Shown: one piece after another, positions 26,257 to 34,232 of the stretch
Layout: each line of letters opens with the position of its first letter
Numbering within the stretch: the first letter of the stretch is position 1
Origin: Duganella sp. BuS-21
GTDB lineage: Bacteria; Pseudomonadota; Gammaproteobacteria; Burkholderiales; Burkholderiaceae_D
Length of the DNA stretch: 64,000 nt
Assembly: GCA_041874725.1 (NCBI GenBank)
Contig: CP097466.1
Location: forward strand, 1,984,001 to 2,048,000
Reading direction: 5' to 3'
The notes under the pieces: model-generated
The model's database searches: none
What the model was told of the DNA's origin: nothing
The model's input: the letters and a program-made list of their open reading frames with translations, nothing else
Position numbers and translations under genes: made by a program

Positions 26257-28574
26257 TGAACGCCCTCTACCTCATCAACGCCGGCGTCTACCTGATTATC
26301 GGCACGACGCTGCTGCTGGTGTGGCAGCGCCACCGCGCGCAGACCTTCGCGCGCGACATGGGCTGTTCGACCCTGTTTGCCGGCCTGCTGCCGGTCGGCT
26401 ATCTGGTGCACCTGGTCTTGCCCGCGCCGTGGCGTGAGCTAGGCCTGCCGCTGGTGGTGCTGGGCGCAATTCCGAATCTGCTGTTCCTGACCTCCGGCGT
26501 GCTGCAACTGTCCGGGCGCCGCCTGTCGCGCCCCGGCGCCGCCGTGATCGCGCTGCTGGCGCTGCTGGCGCTGCTGGTATTGCTGGTGCCGCCCACCGGC
26601 GACAAGTTGCGCTACTGGGCCAGCTTCAACATGACCGTGCTGATTACCTTGGGCGCGCTGGTCACGTGCTGGACCTGGCGCACCGGCGCCAGCGTGCGGC
26701 TGGCCGGTCTGCTGCTGATCGCGCTCGGGGTCGACCAGCTGCCGCTGGTGCTGTACGGCGAACAGGGCTTCGTGTTCAACCTGATCTTCGCCACCTTGCT
26801 GCGCACGGCAATCGGCGTGGTGTTCCTGCTGTCGGCATTGGATGGCGCGCTGCGCGAGTCGAGCAAGCTGGCGACCCGCTTCCAGATGTTGACCGAGCAC
26901 TCGGTGCAAGGCGTAGTGGTGACCGATGGCGCGCACATCCTGTACGCCAATCCGGCGGTACGGCAGATCTACGGCATGCCGCTGGGCCTGCGCAACTACA
27001 TTACCTTTGCCGACCTGCCGCCGGAAAGCTTCAGCGACGAGCTGCTGCAGCACTACCACGGCCAGATCAAGCGCGGCGAGATTGAGCTGGCCAACTGGGA
27101 AGGCCGGCGCATGGTGGCCGGCGGACGCGAACTGGAACTGCGCTTCGAGGCCTGGCGCGTGGAGTGGGACGGCCGGCCCGCCACGCAAATCCTGATCACC
27201 GACGATACCGAACGCAACGCCAGCGCGCGCGAGCTGCTGTACCAGTCCAGCCACGACAAGCTGACCGGCCTGCCGAACCGCGCGGTGCTGATGCAGCGCC
27301 TGAAGGACTACTGCTACCTGACAGAAGGCTCGCTGCACTGCAGGCTGGTGGTGCTCAATATCGACCGCTTCAAGCTATTCAACCAGAGCCAGGGCTTGCT
27401 GGCCGGCGACCAGCTGCTCAAGGCGTTTGCCGAACAATTGAAGGAAGTGCTGGGCGTGCGCGCGGAACTGATGCGCCTGGGCGGCGACGAATTCGCCATC
27501 GTCGACCCGGACGGCGCCGGCGGCCTGGAGGCGCGCGAACTGGCCAACCGGCTGCAGCTCGCCTGTGCCCGGCCGGTCAAGCTGGACGGCGGCGAGTATG
27601 TGATCGACGCCTCGATGGGCATGGCCATCTTCCCCGACCACGCGGTCGACGCCGAAGCGCTGCTGCGCGCCGCCAACGCCGCCATGTACCAGGCCAAGCG
27701 CATCCCCGGCACCTCGCTGGCCATGGCCGAGCGGCGCTTCGCGCAGATGTCGAGCGCCGCGCTGGAAAACGAGCAGGCGCTGCGCAAAGGCATCCGCAAC
27801 CAGGAAATCTATCTCGACTACCAGCCCAAGATCGACGCCGTCAGCGGCGCGTTGCTGGGCTTTGAAGCGCTGGCGCGCTGGCAGCGGCCCGGCATCGGAC
27901 TGGTCAGCCCGGTGGAATTCATCGCCATCGCCGAGCGCACCGGCCTGATCTCCGAGTTGGGCGCCATGCTGCTGGAACGCGCCTGCCGCCAGATCGCCGC
28001 CTGGCGCAGCGCGATCGGCTTCTGCGTGCCGGTGGCGGTCAACGTCTCGCCGATGCAGTTGCTGAACAAAGGCTTCCCGCAACTGGTGGAGCAGGTGCTG
28101 CGCGAGACCGGCATCCCATCGCATTGCCTGACCTTGGAAATCACGGAAAGCGCGGCGGTGGAAAACCTGGAAGACACGCAGAGCCAGCTGCAACAGCTGC
28201 GCGCGCTGGGCATCCAGGTGGCGATGGACGATTTCGGCACCGGCTTCTCGTCGCTGAGCATGTTGCGCGAACTGCCTTTGAGCACGCTGAAGATCGACCG
28301 TGGCCTGATTTCGCCGCTGCCGGCGCCGGATGCGGTGGCGGTGGTGAGGGCGATCTGCCAACTGGCGGGTGCGCTGGAACTGCAAGTGGTGGCCGAGGGT
28401 ATCGAAACCATGGAGCAGGCCATTGCTGCGCGCGATGCCGGCTGTCATGCCTTGCAGGGTTTCTTTTACGCGCGACCGCTCACCGTGGCCGACGCGGGCG
28501 CATGGATGCAGCGCCAGCATGGCAACGGCGATGACTGCGCGGCCGACGATGGTCAGGCCGCGCTGGCCGACTAA
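26256..28574 (+). CDS. Membrane GGDEF-EAL protein with PAS domain (c-di-GMP turnover)
   Basis: 772 residues from the ATG at 26256 (TGATG overlap with pncB). About seven N-terminal membrane helices (residues 1-205) are followed by a PAS-like domain (FQMLTEHSVQGVVVTDGAHI), a GGDEF domain with an intact RLGGDEFAIVDPD site near residue 407, and an EAL domain with GFEALARWQRPG near 534 plus ITESAAVENLED and MDDFGTGFSSL. Both catalytic cores look intact, so synthesis and hydrolysis of cyclic di-GMP are both possible. Its tight coupling to NAD salvage genes is unusual and may reflect simple co-transcription or a metabolic input. Confidence 0.9.
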   Translation: MNALYLINAGVYLIIGTTLLLVWQRHRAQTFARDMGCSTLFAGLLPVGYLVHLVLPAPWRELGLPLVVLGAIPNLLFLTSGVLQLSGRRLSRPGAAVIALLALLALLVLLVPPTGDKLRYWASFNMTVLITLGALVTCWTWRTGASVRLAGLLLIALGVDQLPLVLYGEQGFVFNLIFATLLRTAIGVVFLLSALDGALRESSKLATRFQMLTEHSVQGVVVTDGAHILYANPAVRQIYGMPLGLRNYITFADLPPESFSDELLQHYHGQIKRGEIELANWEGRRMVAGGRELELRFEAWRVEWDGRPATQILITDDTERNASARELLYQSSHDKLTGLPNRAVLMQRLKDYCYLTEGSLHCRLVVLNIDRFKLFNQSQGLLAGDQLLKAFAEQLKEVLGVRAELMRLGGDEFAIVDPDGAGGLEARELANRLQLACARPVKLDGGEYVIDASMGMAIFPDHAVDAEALLRAANAAMYQAKRIPGTSLAMAERRFAQMSSAALENEQALRKGIRNQEIYLDYQPKIDAVSGALLGFEALARWQRPGIGLVSPVEFIAIAERTGLISELGAMLLERACRQIAAWRSAIGFCVPVAVNVSPMQLLNKGFPQLVEQVLRETGIPSHCLTLEITESAAVENLEDTQSQLQQLRALGIQVAMDDFGTGFSSLSMLRELPLSTLKIDRGLISPLPAPDAVAVVRAICQLAGALELQVVAEGIETMEQAIAARDAGCHALQGFFYARPLTVADAGAWMQRQHGNGDDCAADDGQAALAD

Positions 28575-28589
28575 ACAGCAACGATGGCG

Positions 28590-28892
28590 TCAGGCGTCGC
28601 GGGCGCCGAAGCCGCCCATGATGGCATCGGCCTTGTCGCGCTCGTCCTCATCATAGATATCGACGGTCAGCATGGCGCCGCTGCGCTGGCGTGCCGCCGC
28701 TGCAGCCGCCGGCCCGCCCGGCGTGAGCGAGTCCAGCAGATTGCCGACCGTGCTGGTGGCCACATTGGGCGGCAGCGTGGTGTGCTTGGTCAGCTTCACG
28801 CTCGACTGTGGAAAACCGTTGGAGAGCAGGGCGCTGCGGGCGCTCTCGGCGTCCGCCAGTTGCTCGAAATTGCGATGAATGCTGCGGGTCAT
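28590..28892 (-). CDS. Small uncharacterised protein (100 aa)
   Basis: The ATG at 28892 has a strong AGGAGG 6 bases upstream. The product MTRSIHRNFEQLADAESARS... has a short alpha/beta opening (ALLSNGFPQSSVKLTKH) similar in pattern to the N-terminus of general stress protein 17M-like proteins. An Ala-rich loop and a beta hairpin (AMLTVDIYDEDERDKADAIM) follow. It is convergent with the GGDEF-EAL gene, 15 bases apart. Family assignment is tentative. Confidence 0.6.
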   Translation of the reverse strand: MTRSIHRNFEQLADAESARSALLSNGFPQSSVKLTKHTTLPPNVATSTVGNLLDSLTPGGPAAAAAARQRSGAMLTVDIYDEDERDKADAIMGGFGARDA

Positions 28893-28930
28893 GATGGCCT
28901 CCTGCTGAGACACATGGTGCGTGGCGGCCG

Positions 28931-29230
28931 TTAGAAACCGGCTACCACGGTCTGGAAATGCTCCACCTTCGGCGGCAGTGCGAAATGACTGCCGACCAGT
29001 CCGCGCCAATCCTGGAAACCGCTGCTGCCGCGAAAATCGACGGTATGGTTTTCCAGTGTCTGCCAGGTGATTACCAGATGGTAGGTGTCCGGCGTTTCGA
29101 TATCGCGATCGAGGCGCATCGACAGGCAGCCGGTGGCCGCCTTAAAAATCGGCACCGCCTCGGCCACCGCCGCCTGGAAGGCGACGTGGGCATCGGGCTT
29201 GATGTACAGCTCGGCGATCTCGTAAATCAT
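28931..29230 (-). CDS. Antibiotic biosynthesis monooxygenase (ABM)-domain protein
   Basis: 99 residues forming one ferredoxin-like ABM domain: MIYEIAELYIKPDAHVAFQA, ATGCLSMRLDRDIETPDTYH and LVITWQTLENHTVDF. The start at 29230 has AGGA 6 bases upstream; a start at 29236 would overlap that site. ABM proteins include small quinol or haem-type monooxygenases and many of unknown role. It lies 27 bases after the TetR gene on the same strand, so it may be in the same operon. Confidence 0.8.
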   Translation of the reverse strand: MIYEIAELYIKPDAHVAFQAAVAEAVPIFKAATGCLSMRLDRDIETPDTYHLVITWQTLENHTVDFRGSSGFQDWRGLVGSHFALPPKVEHFQTVVAGF

Positions 29231-29257
29231 GAACATTCCTGAGAGTGGGCGAATGCT

Positions 29258-29902
29258 CTATTGTGCCTCAACTGCGGCCGGTGTGCGCAAGATGAAACGC
29301 ATGGCCTGTTGCGCCAGTTCCGCCACGTCGGCGCCGCTGCCCGGCTTGTACCACTGCACCGTCCAATTGAGCGCGCCGAAGATCAGCAAGCGGTCGAATT
29401 GCGACGGCACGCCCCAGACGCCGGAATGGTGCAGTGCGGCGATGGCATCGTCCCACACGGCTTCGTAGCGGTCCTTCAAGGCCGTGATGCGTTCGCGCGA
29501 AGCCTCGTCGAGCGAGCGCCATTCGTACAACAGCACGGCGATGAAATGGTGGTCGGGCGCGAGCAGGGTATGCAGATGGGCTTCGACCAGGCGGTGCAGC
29601 ATGGCGCTGGGCGACAGCGGTTCGGCGGCGATGGCCTCGATCTCGGTCAGCGAGCGCTGCATGCCTTGCTCCATGATGGCGGCCAGGATCTCCTGCTTGG
29701 TCTTGAAGTGATAGAACCAGCTGCCGGCCTGGATGCCGGCGGCCGCCGCGATATCGCGCACGGTGGTGTTTTCGTAGCCCTTGGTGCGGAACAGCTGGGC
29801 GGACTTCTCGATCAACTCCGCGCGCAGGCCGCCGCCTTCGCCCTTCTGGGGACGCCCGCGTTTCTTCGCATGGGGCACGGCATGGACGGCGGCATCGGGC
29901 AT
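29258..29902 (-). CDS. TetR-family transcriptional regulator
   Basis: 214 residues with the TetR helix-turn-helix near the N-terminus (LIEKSAQLFRTKGYENTTVR, DIAAAAGIQAGSWFYHFKTK) behind a basic arm (KKRGRPQKGEGGG). The C-terminal domain, with LYEWRSLDEASRERITAL, resembles KstR2/TetR_C regulators of lipid or acyl-CoA metabolism, but the ligand cannot be assigned. Probable operon with the ABM protein downstream. Confidence 0.87.
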   Translation of the reverse strand: MPDAAVHAVPHAKKRGRPQKGEGGGLRAELIEKSAQLFRTKGYENTTVRDIAAAAGIQAGSWFYHFKTKQEILAAIMEQGMQRSLTEIEAIAAEPLSPSAMLHRLVEAHLHTLLAPDHHFIAVLLYEWRSLDEASRERITALKDRYEAVWDDAIAALHHSGVWGVPSQFDRLLIFGALNWTVQWYKPGSGADVAELAQQAMRFILRTPAAVEAQ

Positions 29903-30072
29903 GGCGGTGTCGGTAGCGGGAGTGAAGACAGTCTCATTTTAATGCACTGTTCAAACGAAATCACAAAACGCGCTACCGTGTGCTGCGGCGCAACAACAGT
30001 ACCCGTTTGCACCATATCAGGATGTGGGGAATTTGTCATTCTAAGCTCGACATTGCGACCAAGGAGATCACC

Positions 30073-30408
30073 ATGAACGCATTGGCTGAGCTTGATAAAG
30101 GCAATCGTGCTGCGGAGGATGAGGAAATGGATGCCACAATCGACCTGCTGAAAAACGAAGTAAATTCCGGCTTCCGGGAGGTCAACGCGCGGATTGATGC
30201 GCTTCGCGTCGAAACGAATGCGCGGATCGATGTATTACGCCGGGAAAGTTACGAGCAAGCCACGCAATTGCGCATCGAAACTTACGACCGACTTGATCAA
30301 TCGCGTAAGGAAATGCAGGAAAGTTTCCGGGTACTCGACGCCAAGCTGGAGCTTTTCCGGACTGATACGCGGAAGAATTTCGATGTCGTGTATCGCTGGC
30401 TGGCCTGA
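30073..30408 (+). CDS. Small coiled-coil protein (111 aa)
   Basis: ATG 30073 follows AAGGAG by 6 bases. Almost the whole chain is a coiled coil with repeating units (REVNARIDALRVETNARIDV, LRRESYEQATQLRIETYDRL, DAKLELFRTDTRKNFDVVYR). No membrane segment is seen at the C-terminus, which ends RWLA. It resembles the short DUF1640/CCDC90-like or phage-tail coiled-coil proteins only in general pattern. It is the last gene before ssrA. Confidence 0.6.
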   Translation: MNALAELDKGNRAAEDEEMDATIDLLKNEVNSGFREVNARIDALRVETNARIDVLRRESYEQATQLRIETYDRLDQSRKEMQESFRVLDAKLELFRTDTRKNFDVVYRWLA

Positions 30409-30628
30409 TGCTTACCGCAGTGCTGGGCGTAGCCGCACTGCTGGCAAGAACGTGATAACGAATATGGTGCCGGTATATTTCCCGACCGCCGGCGCCGGTA
30501 GTAGCCGCCCGCGAGGGCGCTAATTTGTCGTTCCATGTGAGAACTGCAGTGATCATAACGGCCAAATATGACGGGCGTTTGACGTGCGTGGCGGGGGCGT
30601 GCAAAGTGCTGTAGAATAGGAAGCCTGT

Positions 30629-30988
30629 GGGGACGACCTGGTTTCGACGTGGGTTGCAAAGCAGAACAGGGCATACCGAGGCCTGGTTACCTCGTAAATA
30701 CACCCAGAAATCAATAACTGCAAACGATAACTCGTACGCACTGGCAGCCTAAGGGCTGTTAGCTCCTAAACGCTTCTTCCCTGGGGCGGACCGTTAAAAG
30801 TCAAGGAGTCATTTACAGGGAATCGCGCTGTGACGGGTCACTTGAAGCAGCGCTAAATCTAAGGTGAATCGCTAGTCCAAAACGTGCACATCCGTGTTGT
30901 ACTGGTTAAATTAAATGATAGTGCTAAGTATGTAGAACTGTCTGTAGAGTGCTTGCGGACGCGGGTTCGATTCCCGCCGTCTCCACCA
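30629..30988 (+). ncRNA. ssrA: Transfer-messenger RNA
   Basis: The 5' end GGGGACGACCTGGTTTCGAC and the 3' end TTCGATTCCCGCCGTCTCCACCA pair to form the tRNA-like acceptor stem and T arm, with CCA encoded. The tag reading frame starts with the resume codon GCA at 30720 and ends TAA at 30752, giving ANDNSYALAA. The tmRNA rescues stalled ribosomes together with SmpB and marks the peptide for proteolysis. A TAGAAT-like -10 box lies at 30612. The 3' end is the insertion site of the island that follows. Confidence 0.96.
30974..30987 (+). repeat. Left attachment repeat (attL core) inside ssrA
   Basis: CCGCCGTCTCCACC, the acceptor-stem end of ssrA, is the left copy of the direct repeat bounding the island. 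Confidence 0.78.
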
Positions 30989-31045
30989 CCAAATACCTTT
31001 TAGCGAAGGCTAAAAAACTAGGAAAAATCTCGTTTTTCCTTTAGA

Positions 31046-31076
31046 AACAGCCACTTAACCTATGGCTGTTTTTTTT
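31046..31076 (+). terminator. Terminator downstream of ssrA
   Basis: AACAGCCA / TGGCTGTT stem followed by a run of Ts. A second hairpin (AGGAAAAA-N5-TTTTTCCT, 31020-31040) and a third (TTTTAGC/GCTAAAA, about 30999-31016) precede it. Confidence 0.85.
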
Positions 31077-31206
31077 CGTCTGCATAATCATTTGGTCTGA
31101 AGAGGTCTGGTTAGGTTTGGGAAGTGCGACAAAGTTTGCGACAAGTGCTCTGATATTCGTTCTACCGCCGGTCTACTTTCAGGAGTTGAGATAAAGCGGT
31201 ATAAGT

Positions 31207-31222
31207 AGATGATGTATCATCT
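31207..31222 (+). promoter_or_regulatory. Palindromic operator-like site before the methyltransferase gene
   Basis: AGATGAT-GT-ATCATCT is a perfect 7-bp inverted repeat lying just after a TATAAG (31199-31204) that could be the -10 box, 28 bases before the start codon. Methyltransferase genes are often autoregulated or controlled by C proteins at such sites; no C-protein gene is seen. Confidence 0.45.
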
Positions 31223-31249
31223 TTGCAAGTATATTGTGGGAAAGTATTG

Positions 31250-32296
31250 ATGAATGTTTCAGCTGTAGACCTTTTTTGTGGAGCAGGCGGGCTTACGCAT
31301 GGACTCATGGCCGGCGGGGTACAGGTGCGCGCTGGATATGATATTGATAACGCGTGCAAGTGGCCGTTCGAGAGAAACAATAAGGGGGCAAAGTTCTTCG
31401 GGCAGGACGTATCCGCCCTAACTGGCGAACAGCTGAGCACTTGGTTTAAGCCAGGGGAAATCAAGTTGTTGGCGGGGTGCGCGCCATGCCAGCCATTCTC
31501 GACCTACAGTCTGGGCAAAACGGATTCAACAGACAAGCGTTGGTCTATGTTATCCGAGTTTCAGCGATTGGTTGACGAGTTGAAACCTGACCTTGTCACT
31601 ATGGAAAATGTGCCCCAGTTGATGAAACATGAGGTGTTTACGAATTTCGTAACAGCGCTCCAGGCCGATTACTATGTTTCGGTGCGAACCGTACTTTGCA
31701 CCGAGTATGGGATTCCTCAGACTAGAAAACGCCTCGTTCTGCTTGCATCGAAATTTGGCCCGATTGAGCTACGGCAGAAAGACCCTAAAAAGGATAAGCT
31801 ACGCTCGGTATCGGCAGTAATCGGCAAAATGCCGCACTTAGAAGCCGGTCAACAGGACGCCAGTGACCCGCTGCATATCTGCAGCGCCCTTTCGCCACAA
31901 AACGAAATTCGCATCAAGGCATCGTTACCAGGCGGCTCTTGGCGTGATTGGGATTCTGAGCTGGTGGCTGAATGCCACCGGGGCGAGGCGGGCAAATCCT
32001 TTTCCAGCGTTTATGGCAGAATGGAGTGGGAAAAACCTTCGCCCACGATTACCACTCAATTTTTTGGTTTTGGAAATGGTAGATTTGGCCACCCAGAACA
32101 AGACAGAGCATTGTCCTTGCGAGAAGGCGCACTGCTTCAAACTTTCCCAAAAAAATATTCTTTTGTTAAACCTGGCACGCGTGTCGAGATGAAAAACATT
32201 GGAAGGCTAATAGGCAATGCGGTTCCAGTAAAGCTCGGAACCGTCATTGCGGAAAGCATAGCAGCACATCTATCACGTCACCGCCCGCCCGACTAA
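31250..32296 (+). CDS. DNA (cytosine-5-)-methyltransferase
   Basis: 348 residues from ATG 31250 (MNVSAVDLFCGAGGLTHGLM). It shows motif I DLFCGAGG, motif IV GCAPCQPFS with catalytic Cys80, motif VI MENVPQ, motif VIII QTRKRLVLLA and motif X RLIGNAVPVKLG, in canonical order. The target-recognition region is short (about residues 190-285). It methylates cytosine at C5 in a specific site not deducible here. The adjacent convergent operon encodes no recognisable restriction endonuclease, so this is either part of an unusual modification-linked defence system or an orphan methylase. Confidence 0.93.
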   Translation: MNVSAVDLFCGAGGLTHGLMAGGVQVRAGYDIDNACKWPFERNNKGAKFFGQDVSALTGEQLSTWFKPGEIKLLAGCAPCQPFSTYSLGKTDSTDKRWSMLSEFQRLVDELKPDLVTMENVPQLMKHEVFTNFVTALQADYYVSVRTVLCTEYGIPQTRKRLVLLASKFGPIELRQKDPKKDKLRSVSAVIGKMPHLEAGQQDASDPLHICSALSPQNEIRIKASLPGGSWRDWDSELVAECHRGEAGKSFSSVYGRMEWEKPSPTITTQFFGFGNGRFGHPEQDRALSLREGALLQTFPKKYSFVKPGTRVEMKNIGRLIGNAVPVKLGTVIAESIAAHLSRHRPPD

Positions 32297-32318
32297 AAGG
32301 TCCTCCGCCATAAGGCCC

Positions 32319-33002
32319 TTATTCACCGCGAACGGGTCTAACTGGATTTAACTTACCGTGAAGCAGGGCTGCGCGTTGAGCTACTGTTGCACTAATTTTT
32401 GTTCTAGCCAGCTCTTCAATGTACTTAGCTCCACACGCGACGTGTAAAGCATGCAAGGCCAAATCCAGCGTATCGCTGGCTTCCAAAGGGAATGTTGGAA
32501 ACGTATCCGGCTGGACTTGAAAAGCTCCGGGTAATGTCGCTCCATTTTTCCAAGCCTTCAACGGCTGGATATGATAATAGTTATGCGTAGTATCATACCC
32601 TTCAGGGGCGTCAAATCGGTGCCCAAATGAAGTGAGCTTATATCCGTTCACTGCGGTTGACTTCTTTCCAAAAAAAGCGACAAAGAAACCAACTTGCACT
32701 TCGTTGTCTTTGTTAGCCCTGGCGTCGAACCCGATTGTAGGCGCCCAGTGTTCGCTGTCTGCGGGACCATAAGGTCTTACCACGAAATGTGAGTCAGGCA
32801 TCACTATCTTGTCCTGAATTTTCTTCGCTAGACCTCTCTTTATCCCCTCAATCTTGGAAGCGCTCATAACCTCGAAGCTATCGGTACGGAGCTGGCCTAC
32901 GAGCTCGCGTCGCCAATCGCTAGTCGAATTGAGCCACCGAAAACCTTTCTCTGCGACATCCGCAAGTAATGCCGCTGTAGCTGTTTCAATTGTCTCTGCC
33001 AT
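32319..33002 (-). CDS. Uncharacterised island protein (227 aa), third gene of the GHKL operon
   Basis: Soluble protein of 227 residues, MAETIETATAALLADVAEKG... It has a helical first quarter, a beta-rich middle (SHFVVRPYGPADSEHWAPTI, EVQVGFFVAFFGKKSTAVNG, YNYYHIQP-type stretches) and a helical C-terminus. The ATG lies 3 bases after the stop of the receiver-like gene with no ribosome-binding site, pointing to translational coupling. I do not recognise the fold. Acidic residues beside EVQVGFF and the KK pair are not a convincing PD-(D/E)XK nuclease site. By position it may be the effector or an adaptor of the system. It is convergent with the methyltransferase, 22 bases apart. Confidence 0.7.
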   Translation of the reverse strand: MAETIETATAALLADVAEKGFRWLNSTSDWRRELVGQLRTDSFEVMSASKIEGIKRGLAKKIQDKIVMPDSHFVVRPYGPADSEHWAPTIGFDARANKDNEVQVGFFVAFFGKKSTAVNGYKLTSFGHRFDAPEGYDTTHNYYHIQPLKAWKNGATLPGAFQVQPDTFPTFPLEASDTLDLALHALHVACGAKYIEELARTKISATVAQRAALLHGKLNPVRPVRGE

Positions 33003-33005
33003 ATT

Positions 33006-34232
33006 TTAAGAAAGTAGTAGGGATTGAGGCTCGAATACTACCGCTTTAATATTCTGAGGCCCTTCCATCTGAGGCTCATTGTCCGGCTCCGATATCCATC
33101 TTCTATTCTCGATGCTAATAACCTGGCTCGGGAAATCTCGTGAATCATCAGGCGCCCCAAAATTCGACACATCCTCCCTAAAGACGAAATCTGGTATTTT
33201 CGAGTAGTCAAAATTGGCAGGGCGAAGTGCGCCGCTTACGTCAAGTGATTCTGCCCAATAAACAGGCCGGGAAAGAAGGCAGCTGGGGGCAAACTTATAT
33301 TCTTGAATGCCGGGCACTAGAACGTCACTGGTCTCTAATGTTTCTAGTTTCCTCCAGCTAGCTTCGTCCTCGCTATTGACGATAATCCAAGGCATCCGAA
33401 GAGCGAGGTGAGCCGCGTCCGCAAGAATATCTTGATTAGGGAGTACCCATCGTTCAAGCCAACGGCGTGTCACGGCGGCGGCAATAGTCGCCGTCAGTTC
33501 ATCGTCATCTTTGAATATCGCAGTATCTGCAGAAAGAAGGTGCATGGAATGTTCTTCGTTTTCGGGCGCAACTAACTCCCTAAACGTAGTTTTTTGCTCG
33601 ACGCATAATTTCCCCCATACTTCAGGCCTTAAAGCGCGACCTGAATCGAAATCCTCTGAGAATCCCAGACTGGCCAGGACTGGTGAATCTAGGTTTTCCT
33701 TTACAAAAGCGGTACCCTCTGTAGCTCGAGCAGGTTCTAAGAGCAAATTTGGCCAGTGCCAAGGCCTGAAGCCTTGAAACCCATCGGACTGCCATAGGCC
33801 GGGATTAATGAGCTGAACGCTACCGACATCCAAATCTGCACGCGACTCAGCACCTTTGATTAAGGTCAAGTCAAACCTATTGGTACCGCGTTGATTAATA
33901 ACTACAATGGTTCTCGCTTTCGACACCAATCGGGCGGAATAGGCCACTTCGCTCCCGGTAGTCCACTCCCCATTTGCATCGAGATTCTGAAGGTCGTAAT
34001 CTATGATTAGCAAATCTACTGTATCGATAGCATCACAGCTAATTTCCCAAAATTTCCCGCCGTTTGCACGTCCCTCCTTGCGCCTTTTGAATAGAAGACT
34101 GATTAAGTCTCGCACCGCTTCCTTATCGGGCGCAATTGCGGCGCATGACGTATTCTGGTTAATTTGAGCAGCCCAACCTTGAGCTCTATCTGTGTCGTCA
34201 TCCAGCAGTAAAACCTTGATAGGCTCTTGCAT
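33006..34232 (-). CDS. Receiver-like (response regulator) protein with unknown C-terminal domain
   Basis: 408 residues from the ATG at 34232, which overlaps the TGA of the upstream GHKL gene (TGATG) and has GGAG upstream; an in-frame ATG at 34247 lacks both. Residues 5-150 look like a receiver domain: acidic cluster VLLLDDD (11-13), candidate phospho-acceptor Asp78 in LLIIDYDL and a beta strand RTIVVINQ. There is an insert of about 25 residues before the acceptor strand, and the conserved Thr/Ser is replaced. The remaining 250 residues (WHWPNLLLEPARATEGTAFV, LTATIAAAVTRRWLERWVLP) match no DNA-binding domain I know. It is probably the partner of the histidine-kinase-like module encoded next door. 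Confidence 0.72.
   Translation of the reverse strand: MQEPIKVLLLDDDTDRAQGWAAQINQNTSCAAIAPDKEAVRDLISLLFKRRKEGRANGGKFWEISCDAIDTVDLLIIDYDLQNLDANGEWTTGSEVAYSARLVSKARTIVVINQRGTNRFDLTLIKGAESRADLDVGSVQLINPGLWQSDGFQGFRPWHWPNLLLEPARATEGTAFVKENLDSPVLASLGFSEDFDSGRALRPEVWGKLCVEQKTTFRELVAPENEEHSMHLLSADTAIFKDDDELTATIAAAVTRRWLERWVLPNQDILADAAHLALRMPWIIVNSEDEASWRKLETLETSDVLVPGIQEYKFAPSCLLSRPVYWAESLDVSGALRPANFDYSKIPDFVFREDVSNFGAPDDSRDFPSQVISIENRRWISEPDNEPQMEGPQNIKAVVFEPQSLLLS

Noticed and set aside
32319..33002. Calling the 227-aa island protein a restriction endonuclease
   Set aside because: Position next to a methylase is suggestive, but no PD-(D/E)XK, HNH or other nuclease motif can be seen.
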